Positions 17,140 through 26,326 are shown, numbered from the stretch's first letter. The stretch: DNA of 64,000 bases from Gemmobacter caeruleus (GCF_008271655.1 NZ_VKKX01000011.1:496001-560000); one strand, 5' to 3'. Numbers and translations are program-made. The notes: a model not told the origin generated them from the sequence alone.

Positions 17140-18087
17140 ATGCGGGCAGCCATGGTGCGGGCCTATGGCGGACCGGAGCAGGTGGTGACCGGGCTCTGCC
17201 CCGACCCGGTTCCGGGGGCGCAGGACATCCTCTTGCGGATCTGCGCCAGCCCGGTGACGGCGGGTGACAGGCGTATCCGGGCGGGCGACTTTCCGCGCGG
17301 CATGGGCGTTGCGGCGCGGCTGGTGCTGGGCTGGCGCGGGCCGCGCCGGCCCATTCTGGGCAATGCCTTTTGCGCCGAGATCGCCGCGGTCGGCCCGGGC
17401 GTGACGCAGTTCCGCCCCGGTCAGCGCGTCATCGGGCAAAGCGGGATGCGGATGGGCGCCCATGCCGACTATCTGTGCCTGCCCGAGCGCGCGGCGTTGG
17501 CGCCGATGCCTGCCACCCTGACCGAGGCCGAGGCCGCAAGCCTGCCATTCGGCGGCACGACCGCGCTCCATTTCCTGCGTGACCGCGCAGCCTTGTGGCC
17601 CGGCGCGCGGCTGCTGGTGCTGGGGGCCGCGGGCATGGTGGGGGGGATGGCGGTGCAGATCGGCCGCATCCTGGGGGCCGAAGTCACCGGCGCCGCCCGC
17701 CCGCGCAGTCTGACCCATGTTGCAGACCTGGAGGCCGAGGCGCTGGCCATGGAGGCGCTGGCGCAGACCGGGCGCCGCTGGGATGTCATTCTGGATACGA
17801 CGGGCGCCGCGCCCGCAGCACTCTGGCCGCTGCTGGCGCCGGGTGGGCGGATGGCGCTGCTGGCGGCGGGCCTGCCCGAGATGGTGCAATCGCTGACCCG
17901 GCGCGCGGTGCTGACCGGCACCGCCCCCGAACGCGCGGCGGATCTGGCGCAGTTGGCCGCCTGGGCCGAAGCCGGCCTGTTGCGCCCGCCGGTCGCCGCC
18001 TGCCTGCCGCTGGAGCGCGCGGCCGAGGCCCATGCGCGGCACGAGGCCGGCGGCCTGCATGGCGCGGTGGTGCTGCGCTGCGGCTGA
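17140..18087 (+). CDS. MDR-superfamily NAD(P)-dependent oxidoreductase (quinone oxidoreductase-like)
   Basis: A 315-residue protein with an N-terminal GroES-like domain (VRAYGGPEQV, SPVTAGDRRIRAGDF, RPGQRVIG) and a C-terminal Rossmann domain (LLVLGAAGMVGGMAVQIGRILGA). The structural-zinc Cys cluster is absent, so it belongs to the zinc-free quinone reductase/enoyl reductase branch. The start could be 17140 or, two Met further in, 17152. Substrate unknown. It lies 101 nt after the EamA gene on the same strand. Confidence 0.87.
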   Translation: MRAAMVRAYGGPEQVVTGLCPDPVPGAQDILLRICASPVTAGDRRIRAGDFPRGMGVAARLVLGWRGPRRPILGNAFCAEIAAVGPGVTQFRPGQRVIGQSGMRMGAHADYLCLPERAALAPMPATLTEAEAASLPFGGTTALHFLRDRAALWPGARLLVLGAAGMVGGMAVQIGRILGAEVTGAARPRSLTHVADLEAEALAMEALAQTGRRWDVILDTTGAAPAALWPLLAPGGRMALLAAGLPEMVQSLTRRAVLTGTAPERAADLAQLAAWAEAGLLRPPVAACLPLERAAEAHARHEAGGLHGAVVLRCG

Positions 18088-18188
18088 CTTGCCCCGCCGC
18101 TGCGCAGGGTGCTAGACTGCCCGGGCGGGGGACGACCCCCGCCCTACGCAGTGTCGCGGGACGGCCCGCCCCTTGACGGACCAGACCC

Positions 18189-18620
18189 ATGCGGACCTTC
18201 CGGGACCGGCTGCGCCATGCGCTAGCCTTTGAAATCATCGGCCTTCTGATCATCACCCCGCTGGCGGCACTGGTGCTGCACCACCCGGCAGGGCAGGTCT
18301 GGCTGGTCACCATCGGCAGCGCGCTGCTGGCGATGGCCTGGACCGGGCTTTACCACTGGCTGTTCGATCTGGCGCTGGCGCGGCTGACCGGCAGCACGCA
18401 GAAGGGCTGGCCGGCGCGGATCGTGCAGGCGGTGCTGTTCGAGACGGGGCTGCTGATCCTGCTGGCGCCGTTCATCGCCTGGGTGCTGGGGGTGGGGCTG
18501 TGGCAGGCGGTGCTGCTCGATCTGGGCTTCGCGCTGTTCTACATGGTCTATGCGCTTGGCTTCAACTGGGCCTGGGACCGGCTGTTTCCGGCGCCGCCGC
18601 TGCCTGCGGCCGGGCGCTAG
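18189..18620 (+). CDS. PACE efflux transporter (bacterial transmembrane pair domain)
   Basis: A 143-residue protein with four membrane helices in two tandem pairs, the layout of the proteobacterial antimicrobial compound efflux (PACE) family. Signature segments are RLRHALAFEIIGLLI in pair one and RIVQAVLFETGLLI in pair two, each with the conserved Glu (membrane-embedded, proton-linked). Family members such as AceI export chlorhexidine or short diamines. Its stop codon overlaps the convergent phosphatase stop by 4 nt. Confidence 0.9.
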   Translation: MRTFRDRLRHALAFEIIGLLIITPLAALVLHHPAGQVWLVTIGSALLAMAWTGLYHWLFDLALARLTGSTQKGWPARIVQAVLFETGLLILLAPFIAWVLGVGLWQAVLLDLGFALFYMVYALGFNWAWDRLFPAPPLPAAGR

Positions 18621-19090
18621 GCTTCGGCCGGCGCTTCGGTCGCGGGGCCAAAGCGCGCGATCATCCGGTCGCGGATCATGTCGCGGGTCTGGCGATAGGC
18701 GGCCAGCTTAGCCTCGCGGGTTTCGCCGATGCCGGTCGGATCGAGGATCGGCCAGTATTCCACATCCATGTGGAAGAACCGCGTCAGTTCCAGCGCCATG
18801 CGCTGACTGGCGGGGGACAGCGCGATGATCAGGTCAAACTGGCCCAGATCATCGCCCCATTCCTGCATTTCCTCAAAGGATCGCGACCGGTGGCGATCCA
18901 GCTCCACCCCGATCTCGCGGCAGACGGCGACCGAAAAGCCGTCCACCTCCATGTCATTATGCACGCCCGCCGATTGCACATAGGCGCGTTGGCCATAAAG
19001 CCGCTTCATCAAGCCTTCCGCCATGGGCGAGCGCACCGCGTTATGGTCGCAACAGAACAGGACGGACGACGGGAATGCAGCCAAGATCAA
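18617..19090 (-). CDS. Low-molecular-weight phosphotyrosine phosphatase family protein
   Basis: A 157-residue protein of the LMW-PTP/arsenate reductase fold. The P-loop reads [17 protein letters not shown], which departs from the classical CX5R pattern of LMW-PTP (Cys followed by Asp-His-Asn-Ala-Val-Arg) but is usual for this Rhodobacteraceae subgroup. The catalytic-acid region is LDPTGIG. The likely start is a TTG at 19090 whose last bases overlap the UPF0262 stop (TTGA), implying translational coupling. A substrate other than phosphotyrosine is possible. Confidence 0.82.
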   Translation of the reverse strand: MILAAFPSSVLFCCDHNAVRSPMAEGLMKRLYGQRAYVQSAGVHNDMEVDGFSVAVCREIGVELDRHRSRSFEEMQEWGDDLGQFDLIIALSPASQRMALELTRFFHMDVEYWPILDPTGIGETREAKLAAYRQTRDMIRDRMIARFGPATEAPAEA

Positions 19091-19566
19091 CCCCAGTGCA
19101 AGACGCAGATCAGGGTGAACAGGCGGCGTGCCGTGTCGGTATCGACCTCGGCCTTGCCCTCCAGCCGCTCTTGCAGCACGCGGGCGCCTTCGTTGTGGAT
19201 GCCGCGCCGCGCCATGTCGATGGCCTCGATCTGGCTGGGGGGCAGGCGTTTCACCGCGTCGAAATAGCTTTCGCAGATCTGGAAGTAATCCTTCACCACC
19301 TGCCGGAACGGCCCGAGGCTCAGGTGGAATTCGCCCACCGGGGCTGCGGCTTCGGTCGCGATGGAAAAGACCAGCCGCCCTTCGCGAATGGCAAGCGCCA
19401 GCCGATAGGGGCCTTCGGGCACTGCGCGCCCGTCGCGGGCGGGCAGGCCAAAGCTGTTGTCTTCCAGCAGGTCGAAAATGGCGACCTTGCGTTCCTGTTC
19501 GATCTGGGGCGTCGGGCGGGCAAGGCCGCTTTCGTCGATCTCGATATGGCAGATGCGATTGGACAT
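19087..19566 (-). CDS. UPF0262 family protein
   Basis: A 159-residue soluble protein starting [14 protein letters not shown]. It has the family features: an early [15 protein letters not shown] segment, a central beta-rich part ([16 protein letters not shown]), then [20 protein letters not shown] and a C-terminal RRGIHNEG helix. Function is unknown. The gene is conserved between hisD and the phosphatase in Rhodobacteraceae, and its stop overlaps the phosphatase start. Confidence 0.9.
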   Translation of the reverse strand: MSNRICHIEIDESGLARPTPQIEQERKVAIFDLLEDNSFGLPARDGRAVPEGPYRLALAIREGRLVFSIATEAAAPVGEFHLSLGPFRQVVKDYFQICESYFDAVKRLPPSQIEAIDMARRGIHNEGARVLQERLEGKAEVDTDTARRLFTLICVLHWG

Positions 19567-19629
19567 GAGGAGGAGGTTCCGATCTTGGCGCCCGCCAGTC
19601 ATGCCCGACCCGCCTTGGCGGATCAAGCC

Positions 19630-20934
19630 TTAGCTGCGATTGAGCCGGTCGAGCCGTGCCCGCACCGAAAGGCCATGGGCCTCCAGGCTTTCGGAAATGG
19701 CCAGCCGTTCGGCGGCGGGGCCGATGGCGGCCAGCGCCTCGGGCGTCATCCGGGCCAGCGTGGTGCGCTTGAGGAAATCCATCACCGACAGGCCCGAGGA
19801 AAACCGCGCCGAGCGCGCGGTCGGCAGAACGTGGTTCGGCCCGCCGACATAATCGCCGATCGCCTCGGGCGTCCATTGGCCGAGGAAGATCGCGCCGGCA
19901 TGGGTGATCTGTTGCGACAGCGCCTCGGGGTCGGCCACGCAAAGTTCCAGATGTTCGGGCGCCACGCGATTTGACAGGGCGGCGGCCTCGGTCAGGTCGC
20001 GGGTCACGATCACCGCGCCGAAATCGCGCCAGCTTGCCCCGGCAATGGCACGGCGTTCCAGCGTTTCCAGCCGCTTGTCCACCGCGGCGGCCACGGCACG
20101 GGCCAGTGCCGCATCCGGCGTGACCAGGATCGACTGCGCCGATTCGTCATGTTCGGCCTGGCTCAGCAGATCAAGCGCGATCCAGTCGGGATCGGCGGTG
20201 CCATCGGCGATCACCAGAATTTCCGACGGGCCGGCGATCATGTCGATACCGACCTTGCCAAAGACGCGGCGCTTGGCGGCGGCGACAAAGGCATTGCCCG
20301 GCCCGGTGATCTTGTCCACCGGCGCGATGGTGGCGGTGCCATGGGCCAGCGCCGCAATCGCCTGCGCGCCGCCGATGCGATAGACGGTGTCCACCCCGGC
20401 CAGTTGCGCCGCCAGCAAGACCAGCGGATTGACCACGCCGCCCGGCGTGGGGCAGGCAATGACCAGCCGCTCCACCCCGGCGACCTTGGCGGGAATGGCG
20501 TTCATCAGCACCGAGGACGGGTAGGAGGCCAGCCCGCCCGGCACATAAAGCCCCGCCGCCGAAACCGGCGTCCAGCGCCAGCCCAGCGTGGCGCCGCTTT
20601 CGTCGGTCCAGCTGGCATCTTCGGGCATCTGGCGGCTGTGATAGGCGCGGATGCGCGCAGCCGCGAGCTCCAGCGCGGCGCGATCCTCGGGGCCGACCTT
20701 GGCCACCTCTGCCGCGATCTCGGCGGCTGAGAAGGCCAGAGTTTCGGGCGTCAGTTCCAGCCGGTCAAAGCGCGCGGTCAGCTCGATCACCGCCGCATCG
20801 CCGCGGTCACGCACATCGGCGATGATCCCGGCGACCACCGCATCGACATCGGGGCTGTCTTCGCGCTTCATGCCCAGAAGGGCGGAGAAGGCGGCGTCGA
20901 AACCGGCGTCGGACGTGGTCAGGAATTGCGGCAT
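19630..20934 (-). CDS. hisD: Histidinol dehydrogenase
   Basis: HisD catalyses the last two oxidation steps of histidine biosynthesis, from L-histidinol to L-histidine, using NAD and zinc. The 434-residue protein has the expected length. Signatures are VPGGLASYPSSVLMN, IAGPSEILVIAD, the zinc/catalytic segment LLSQAEHDESAQ and RVAPEHLEL. No other his gene is near; hisD sits in the conserved murA-DUF2948-hisD-UPF0262 group. The 61-nt gap to DUF2948 may carry an internal promoter. Confidence 0.97.
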   Translation of the reverse strand: MPQFLTTSDAGFDAAFSALLGMKREDSPDVDAVVAGIIADVRDRGDAAVIELTARFDRLELTPETLAFSAAEIAAEVAKVGPEDRAALELAAARIRAYHSRQMPEDASWTDESGATLGWRWTPVSAAGLYVPGGLASYPSSVLMNAIPAKVAGVERLVIACPTPGGVVNPLVLLAAQLAGVDTVYRIGGAQAIAALAHGTATIAPVDKITGPGNAFVAAAKRRVFGKVGIDMIAGPSEILVIADGTADPDWIALDLLSQAEHDESAQSILVTPDAALARAVAAAVDKRLETLERRAIAGASWRDFGAVIVTRDLTEAAALSNRVAPEHLELCVADPEALSQQITHAGAIFLGQWTPEAIGDYVGGPNHVLPTARSARFSSGLSVMDFLKRTTLARMTPEALAAIGPAAERLAISESLEAHGLSVRARLDRLNRS

Positions 20935-20995
20935 GGCGGGCCTCCGGCAGGGGTTTGGCCCTGCATAGCCGCGAAGGCCAGGCGTCTCAAGCGGG

Positions 20996-21469
20996 TCAGC
21001 CGTGATCCGGCGCCTTGCCCGCCGGGGCGAGATAGGGCCGCGTCACGTCGCGCAGCGTCACATCCAGCGATTCGACCTCCAGCGCGATGGCGCCATCGCC
21101 GGCCAGCAGCAGTTCCAGCCGCCCGGTGCCATCCGCGCCCGGGGTCCAGACCAGATCGAGCAGCGACAGGATGGTGTCACGGTCATTGCGGTCGATGCCC
21201 TGGCTTTGCACCGCACGCACATCGCGCACCAGCATCATGCTGCGCACCCGTTCCGGCGGGCGCCCGGCCCGGGTGGCGGCATCGTGATCCTCCCAGCGGA
21301 AGCGGTTGATCAGCAAGGCAAATTCGCGCCGCCCCCGGGCAAAGGTCATATCGGTGATCGGCAGCACCGCATCTTGCGTCAGCGCCGCCAGCACCTTCAG
21401 ATCCTCGGCATCCGCCGCCCCCAGCCAAAGCGGCGCCTCGGCCCCGTCCTCGAAGCGCGCATCCGCCAT
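20996..21469 (-). CDS. DUF2948 family protein
   Basis: A 157-residue cytosolic protein with the DUF2948 pattern: an early LWLGAADAEDLKVLAALTQDAV segment region, then MTFARGRREFALLINRFRWED and late LLAGDGAIALEVESLDVTLRDV. The family is found in alphaproteobacteria, usually next to murA and hisD, and has no known activity. Its start overlaps the murA stop by one base, so the two are probably translationally coupled. Confidence 0.9.
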   Translation of the reverse strand: MADARFEDGAEAPLWLGAADAEDLKVLAALTQDAVLPITDMTFARGRREFALLINRFRWEDHDAATRAGRPPERVRSMMLVRDVRAVQSQGIDRNDRDTILSLLDLVWTPGADGTGRLELLLAGDGAIALEVESLDVTLRDVTRPYLAPAGKAPDHG

Positions 21470-22737
21470 CAGCCCTTGATCCTTTCGATCTTCGCCCCGC
21501 AGGCGCCCAGCTTTTCCTCGACATGTTCATAGCCGCGATCCAGGTGATAGACCCGGCTGACCACGGTTTCGCCCTCGGCCGCCAGCCCGGCCAGGATGAG
21601 CGAGACGCTGGCCCGCAGGTCGGTCGCCATGACCGGCGCGCCGCGCAGCTTTTCGACCCCGGTCACGGTGGCATGGCCGCCATGCACGTCGATCTTCGCG
21701 CCCATGCGGATCAGCTCGGGCGCGTGCATGAAGCGGTTTTCAAAGATCTTCTCCTCCAGCACCGAGACGCCGTCGGCGGTGCACAGAAGCGCCATCATCT
21801 GCGCCTGAAGGTCGGTCGGAAAGCCGGGGAAGGGTTCGGTCGTCACGTCCACGGCCTTGACCCGGCCGTTCTTGCGCGCGACCTTCAGCCCGCGTTCGGT
21901 TTCGGTGACCGAAACGCCGGCGGCATCCAGCTTTTCGGCAAAGCTTGCGACCAGCGACATGCGGCCGCCCAGGCATTCCACCTCGCCGCCGCAGATCGCG
22001 GGGGCAAGCATATAGGTGCCGAGTTCAATCCGGTCCGTCACCACGGGATGCGTGGCGCCGCCCAGCCGGTCCACGCCCTGAATGGTGATGGTCGCGGTGC
22101 CTTCGCCTTCGATCTGGGCGCCCATGCGGCGCAGGCATTGCGCCAGATCGACGATCTCCGGCTCGCGCGCGGCGTTCTTCAGCACGGTCGTGCCCTTTGC
22201 CAGCGTCGCGGCCAGCAGGGCGTTTTCCGTCGCCCCGACCGAGACGAAGGGAAACTCCACCACCGCGCCTTTCAGCCGCCCACCCGGCGCCTTGGCGTGC
22301 ACATAGCCGTCGCGCAGGTCGAGATCGGCGCCCATGGCCTCCAGCGCCTTGAGGTGCAGATCGACAGGCCGCGCGCCAATGGCACAGCCCCCGGGCAGCG
22401 ACACGACCGCATGGCCATCGCGCGCCAGCATCGGCCCCAGCACCAGGATCGAGGCGCGCATCTTGCGCACGATGTCATAATCGGCGGTGTGATTGCCGAT
22501 GCGATAGCTCGACATCGCCAGCACCTTGCCGCCTTGCAGCCCCGCCACCTCGGAGCCCAGCGATTGCAGTAGCTGGGTCATGGTGGCGATATCCGACAGG
22601 CGCGGCGCATTGGTCAGCGTCAGCGGCTCCTCGGTCAAGAGCGTGGCGGGCATCAATGTGAGGCACGCATTCTTGGCGCCCGCGATCGGGATCTCCCCGT
22701 TCAGCGCGCCGCCACCCTTTACCAGAATCGAATCCAT
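21469..22737 (-). CDS. murA: UDP-N-acetylglucosamine 1-carboxyvinyltransferase
   Basis: MurA transfers enolpyruvate from PEP to UDP-GlcNAc, the first committed step of peptidoglycan synthesis. The 422-residue protein shows the Lys-Asn pair in [11 protein letters not shown] and the fosfomycin-target Cys in [13 protein letters not shown]. It also has the catalytic region [18 protein letters not shown] near the C terminus. The Cys form predicts fosfomycin sensitivity at the target. It follows a 65-residue gene by 9 nt and overlaps DUF2948 by one base. Confidence 0.98.
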   Translation of the reverse strand: MDSILVKGGGALNGEIPIAGAKNACLTLMPATLLTEEPLTLTNAPRLSDIATMTQLLQSLGSEVAGLQGGKVLAMSSYRIGNHTADYDIVRKMRASILVLGPMLARDGHAVVSLPGGCAIGARPVDLHLKALEAMGADLDLRDGYVHAKAPGGRLKGAVVEFPFVSVGATENALLAATLAKGTTVLKNAAREPEIVDLAQCLRRMGAQIEGEGTATITIQGVDRLGGATHPVVTDRIELGTYMLAPAICGGEVECLGGRMSLVASFAEKLDAAGVSVTETERGLKVARKNGRVKAVDVTTEPFPGFPTDLQAQMMALLCTADGVSVLEEKIFENRFMHAPELIRMGAKIDVHGGHATVTGVEKLRGAPVMATDLRASVSLILAGLAAEGETVVSRVYHLDRGYEHVEEKLGACGAKIERIKG

Positions 22738-22746
22738 CGTCCCGCC

Positions 22747-22944
22747 TCACTCTTTCTCGTTGTTGTCGGATGCCGCCGACCGGGCCCGGGCCTGAGCCTT
22801 GCGCCGCGCCATATTGGCCTTGAGCGCGGCTTTCAGCCGGTCTTCGCGCGCGGTTTCGGCACCCGTGCCGGCGCCCTGGCCCTTGCGGGGCTGGCGCGGG
22901 GCGGGGGTATCTGGATCCTGCGGGGGCGTTGCATCCGTGTTCAT
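22747..22944 (-). CDS. Small charged protein upstream of murA
   Basis: A 65-residue protein with a Pro/Thr/Gln-rich N terminus and a very basic, Ala/Arg/Lys-rich C-terminal helix (EDRLKAALKANMARRKAQARARS). It is probably disordered in the first half. No characterised family. It lies 9 nt upstream of murA, in the position where Rhodobacteraceae genomes often encode a small hypothetical protein, so it is likely genuine and co-transcribed. Confidence 0.65.
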   Translation of the reverse strand: MNTDATPPQDPDTPAPRQPRKGQGAGTGAETAREDRLKAALKANMARRKAQARARSAASDNNEKE

Positions 22945-23089
22945 GACCCCTCTGTTAGCGCAGCCACAAAAAAGGGTCCAGATTGCGCTTGCACCCGCCG
23001 GCGAATACGTCTATTTCCCCGCCACGCCCGGCGATGAACCGCCGAAGCACCGCCGGAACGGGGCAAACAACCCGCAAAATGGCGCCCGT

Positions 23090-23164
<75 letters not shown>

Positions 23165-23265
23165 TCCTTACCCTTGAACATGCACGGAAATTGTCGCGGT
23201 CTGGTTTGACCTGCGCGCCTCGCTGGCCTGATGTGCCGCGGGGCCTTGTGGCCCCGCTAGCTGGG

Positions 23266-24258
23266 TCAGGCGTTCACATCCACCACGACGCGGCCCTGCA
23301 CCTCGCCCTTGAGGATCGCGGCGCCAAGCGCCGGCAGGTCCGACAGGGTGGCGGGGCGGATCATCGCCTCCAGCCGGTCCATCGGCAGGTCGCGCGCGAT
23401 GCGGGCCCAGGCGCGCTGGCGATTAGCGAAGGGCTGCATGACGGAATCGATGCCCAGCAGGTTGACCCCGCGCAGCAGGAAGGGGACCACCGTCGCCGGC
23501 AGTGCGGCCCCGCCCGCCAGCCCGACCGCCGCGACCGAGGCGCCGTATTTCATCTGGCCCAGCACCCGCGCCAGCATCGCGCCGCCGACCGCATCGACAC
23601 AGCCGGCCCAGGTCTCGCTTTCCAGCGGGCGTTTCACGGTTTCGGCCAGATCGGCGCGCGGCACGATGCGGCTGGCGCCCAGATCGCGCAGATAGGTCTC
23701 GGTTTCCGGTCGGCCGGTGACGGCGGCGACCTGATAGCCCAGATGCGCCAGCAGCGCGACCGCGACCGAGCCCACACCGCCGGCGGCGCCGGTCACCAGC
23801 ACCTCGCCCCGGTCGGGGGTCAGACCGTGATCCTCCAGCGCCATCACGGCCAGCATGGCGGTAAAGCCCGCGGTTCCGACGGCCATGGCCTGTCGCGCGG
23901 TCAACCCCTCGGGCAGGGGCACCAGCCAGTCGGCCTTGACGCGGGCCTTTTGCGCATAACCGCCCCAATGCACCTCGCCGACGCGCCAGCCGGTCAGCAC
24001 CACCCGGTCGCCGGGGGCATAGCGCGGGTCGTCGCTGGTTTCGACCACGCCGGCCAGGTCGATGCCCGGCACATGCGGCCAGGCCCGGACCAGCCCGCCG
24101 CCATTGCCCGACAGGCACAACCCGTCCTTGTAGTTCAGCGTCGAATGGCTGACGGCCACGGTCACATCGCCCGCAGGCAGGGCGGTCTCGTCCAGCTCGG
24201 CCAGCCGCGCCGTTGCGGGGCCTTCGCCCGCCTTTTCCATCACCAGGGCCCGGAACAT
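23266..24258 (-). CDS. acuI: Acrylyl-CoA reductase (NADPH), AcuI-type
   Basis: A 330-residue zinc-free MDR enzyme starting MFRALVMEKAGEGP, with GGAGGAGA upstream. The motif HSTLNYKDGLCLSG, the GWRVGEVHWGGYAQKARV segment and the Rossmann motif TGAAGGVGSVAV are those of the YhdH/AcuI family. AcuI reduces acrylyl-CoA to propionyl-CoA in 3-hydroxypropionate and DMSP metabolism, feeding the propionyl-CoA branch used by the ethylmalonyl-CoA pathway. Length matches Rhodobacter AcuI. No other DMSP gene is nearby. Confidence 0.9.
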   Translation of the reverse strand: MFRALVMEKAGEGPATARLAELDETALPAGDVTVAVSHSTLNYKDGLCLSGNGGGLVRAWPHVPGIDLAGVVETSDDPRYAPGDRVVLTGWRVGEVHWGGYAQKARVKADWLVPLPEGLTARQAMAVGTAGFTAMLAVMALEDHGLTPDRGEVLVTGAAGGVGSVAVALLAHLGYQVAAVTGRPETETYLRDLGASRIVPRADLAETVKRPLESETWAGCVDAVGGAMLARVLGQMKYGASVAAVGLAGGAALPATVVPFLLRGVNLLGIDSVMQPFANRQRAWARIARDLPMDRLEAMIRPATLSDLPALGAAILKGEVQGRVVVDVNA

Positions 24259-24408
24259 CTGCGCTCTCCTCCTTGCGGTTCGGGGGCAGTCAAGCACCCC
24301 GCGCGGGGAAACACAATCGCGTGACTGGCGGTGGATCGGACCTTGGTCCGTAGCCGGGCCGTTACAACCCTGGCTATAGTCGGCAGAATTCAAGCAGGGA
24401 GCCAGAAG

Positions 24409-24852
24409 ATGAAGGCATTTTCCAAGGTTGTCGCATGCGCGGCATTCACCGCGTTGGCCGCGACGGCGGTCTGGGCCGAGGGTGAGGCGCAAGACCCCAC
24501 CGTCAAGGCCCGTCAGGAACTGATGGAGGGGGTGGGTGCCGCGGCCAAGACGCTGGGCGGCATGGCGGGCGACAAGGCGCCCTTCGACGCCGCCGCGGCC
24601 GAGGCGGCCAAGGCCGCGCTGGTCGCCGCCGCCGCGGAGATCCCCGCCAAGTTCGAGCCGCAGGCCAGCGACCCCGCCTCGGAGGCCAAGCCCGAGATCT
24701 GGACGAACTGGGATGATTTCGCCGCCAAGGCCGACGCGCTCAAGGTCGCGGCCGAGGGGATGGATGCCACCACGCTTGACGGCGTCAAGGCGGCCATGGG
24801 CGGCGCTCTGGGCGGCGCCTGCAAGGCCTGCCACACCGCCTATCGCATGTGA
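24409..24852 (+). CDS. cycP: Cytochrome c' (class II c-type cytochrome)
   Basis: A 147-residue periplasmic protein with an N-terminal signal peptide (MKAFSKVVACAAF ... VWA-EG, about 23 residues). The single heme motif CKACH lies 9 residues from the C terminus, with the four-helix-bundle pattern of cytochromes c'. Such proteins bind NO and other gases and are thought to protect against nitrosative stress or shuttle electrons. The start has GGGAG upstream. It is followed by a strong bidirectional terminator shared with the I78 gene cluster. Confidence 0.88.
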   Translation: MKAFSKVVACAAFTALAATAVWAEGEAQDPTVKARQELMEGVGAAAKTLGGMAGDKAPFDAAAAEAAKAALVAAAAEIPAKFEPQASDPASEAKPEIWTNWDDFAAKADALKVAAEGMDATTLDGVKAAMGGALGGACKACHTAYRM

Positions 24853-24878
24853 TCCACCGCATCGCGCGGCAGAAAAGG

Positions 24879-24908
24879 AAAGACCCCCGGTTGCGCCGGG
24901 GGTCTTTT
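24879..24908 (+). terminator. Bidirectional terminator between cycP and the I78 cluster
   Basis: The stem AAAGACCCCCGG (24879-24890) pairs with CCGGGGGTCTTT (24896-24907). The plus-strand tail is TTTT and the minus-strand tail starts TTTCC. It serves both convergent units. Confidence 0.85.
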
Positions 24909-24912
24909 GCGT

Positions 24913-25239
24913 TCAGCCACAGCTGATGCGCCGGATGCGCGCGCCGCCGGGGCTGAGTTCGACATTCAGCCGCTCGGGGCTGAAATCCATCGTCACGGGC
25001 TGGCCTTCCTCATATACCCGGAGCGGATGGGCAAAGCGCATGCCCGAAATCGCGCCGCGCGGCTGGCCGACCAGATGCTGAAGTGTGGCAGCGCCGCAGG
25101 CATCGCCGGTGCCGTCCGGGGCGGCGGGCGGCGCGGCGGGCATTTCGGGCGGCGTGACCTCACCCCCGCCGCCGATGCAGCCCGTCAGCCCCAGGCACAG
25201 CAGCAGCGCAAGCGCGCCCTTATCCACAGAAAACCCCAT
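24913..25239 (-). CDS. I78-family peptidase-inhibitor-like lipoprotein, copy 1
   Basis: A 108-residue lipoprotein with lipobox LTGC and a Gly/Pro-rich linker. The I78 features are ACGAATLQHLVGQPRGAI, then MRFAHPLRVYEEGQPVTMDF and the terminal IRRISCG. The two flanking Cys (ACG and SCG) are expected to form the fold-closing disulfide. Periplasmic or outer-membrane-anchored inhibitors of this family are proposed to block serine proteases. Its 5' end overlaps the next copy by 20 nt. Confidence 0.82.
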   Translation of the reverse strand: MGFSVDKGALALLLCLGLTGCIGGGGEVTPPEMPAAPPAAPDGTGDACGAATLQHLVGQPRGAISGMRFAHPLRVYEEGQPVTMDFSPERLNVELSPGGARIRRISCG

Positions 25240-25543
25240 CGACCTTGCCCTTTCCATTCACGGTGACCGTCAGCCGCATCTGGTCGATATCATCGGCAAT
25301 CAGACTGCCGGGGCGCAAGATGCGATGCCGGGCCGGCAGATCGGCATCGGCAAGAACCTGCGCGCGGCGGTCCAGCAGATCGGGGCGCCACATGGCAGCG
25401 CCGCAGGGCTCGGCGAACATGAGATCGGGCGTCATGGCGCGCGACACCGGCGCCTGTGCCGCCGGGCGGATGCAGCCGGCCCCCACCAGGGCCAGGGCGC
25501 AGGCCAACAGGCCCGGGATGAACGGAAGAAAAGGTCTTTGCAC
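25220..25543 (-). CDS. I78-family-like lipoprotein, copy 2
   Basis: A 107-residue protein with GTG start (GGGGAGGAG upstream) and a lipobox-like GAGC after a hydrophobic leader. The mature part has the I78 pattern in looser form: EPCGAAMWRPDLLDRR, RHRILRPGSLIADDI, RLTVTVNGKGKVDGVFCG. The central VGQ motif is replaced by LDRRAQVL, so inhibitory function is uncertain. It is 27 nt downstream of copy 3 and overlaps copy 1. Confidence 0.72.
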   Translation of the reverse strand: MQRPFLPFIPGLLACALALVGAGCIRPAAQAPVSRAMTPDLMFAEPCGAAMWRPDLLDRRAQVLADADLPARHRILRPGSLIADDIDQMRLTVTVNGKGKVDGVFCG

Positions 25544-25570
25544 TCGTCTGTCTCCTCCCCGGAGGGGTGC

Positions 25571-25858
25571 CTAGCCGCAGTGAAACGCCACCACACGCCC
25601 GGCACCATCCAGGGTCACATTCAACCGGCCCGGGTTCTGCTCGGGGCTTGCCATGTCGCCGGGCCGGATCAGGCGCATGGTTTCGGGCAGGTATTGGTCA
25701 TCCAGCGCGGCAACCGGCTGGCCGATCCAGCCGTGCAGGCGCGTCGCACCGCAACGCTCTGCCGGCGGCTCGGCCGCAGGTCGCGCCAGGCATTCGCCCA
25801 GGGCGATCATCCCGAACACGGCCAGAAGGGCCGCGCCCGGCACGGGTCGCACGGTCAT
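25571..25858 (-). CDS. I78-family-like secreted protein, copy 3
   Basis: A 95-residue protein with a hydrophobic leader and the I78 pattern RCGATRLHGWIGQPVAAL, then ETMRLIRPGDMAS, RLNVTLDGAGRVVAFHCG. The first Cys of the leader region (GECLARP) could be a lipid-attachment Cys. It lies between copies 2 and 4 on the minus strand. The four-copy array suggests duplication and divergence of one ancestral inhibitor gene. Confidence 0.8.
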   Translation of the reverse strand: MTVRPVPGAALLAVFGMIALGECLARPAAEPPAERCGATRLHGWIGQPVAALDDQYLPETMRLIRPGDMASPEQNPGRLNVTLDGAGRVVAFHCG

Positions 25859-25963
25859 GCTGTCAGTCCCACCTTGTCCCGCAAGCAGGGTGAATCAGAA
25901 CGGGCCGCCCTGACAAGGGGCGACCCGTTACACGCAGCGCGATTGATCCGCGGGCGCGGTCGA

Positions 25964-26326
25964 TCAGCCACAGCTGATCTTGTAGATCCGCCCGGTGGCA
26001 TCGGTGTGGAAATTGATGCGGAACGAATCGTAGCGCTCCTGATCGACGATGGTGGTCAGCGTCACCATGCGCGTGGGCCGGGTGATGCCGGCGGCACGGA
26101 CCTCATTCTCGGTCTGGCCGACAAGGCTCTGGTAATCGGCGGCATGACAGGTGTCGGGCTCGCGGTCGTTCAGGCCCGGGGTCAGGTCGATCGGCAGGCC
26201 CGTGACCGGGTCGATGCCCGGCGGCGCGACCTGCACCGGCTGCACCGGCTCGGTTTCGCTGGTCGATCCGCAGGCCGCCAGAAACAGCGCCAGCAAAAGC
26301 GCCGAAGATTTCGCAAGTGACGTCAT
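25964..26326 (-). CDS. I78-family-like lipoprotein, copy 4
   Basis: A 120-residue lipoprotein, lipobox LAAC, with a ~35-residue Pro/Thr/Glu-rich linker. The domain reads TCHAADYQSLVGQTENEV, then PTRMVTLTTIVDQERYDSFRINF and RIYKISCG. The start at 26326 follows a weak Shine-Dalgarno; another in-frame ATG lies at 26344. Most of the I78 hallmarks (SLVGQ, R-N-F, terminal SCG) are intact. It is the first gene of the minus-strand array and diverges from frmA. Confidence 0.82.
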   Translation of the reverse strand: MTSLAKSSALLLALFLAACGSTSETEPVQPVQVAPPGIDPVTGLPIDLTPGLNDREPDTCHAADYQSLVGQTENEVRAAGITRPTRMVTLTTIVDQERYDSFRINFHTDATGRIYKISCG

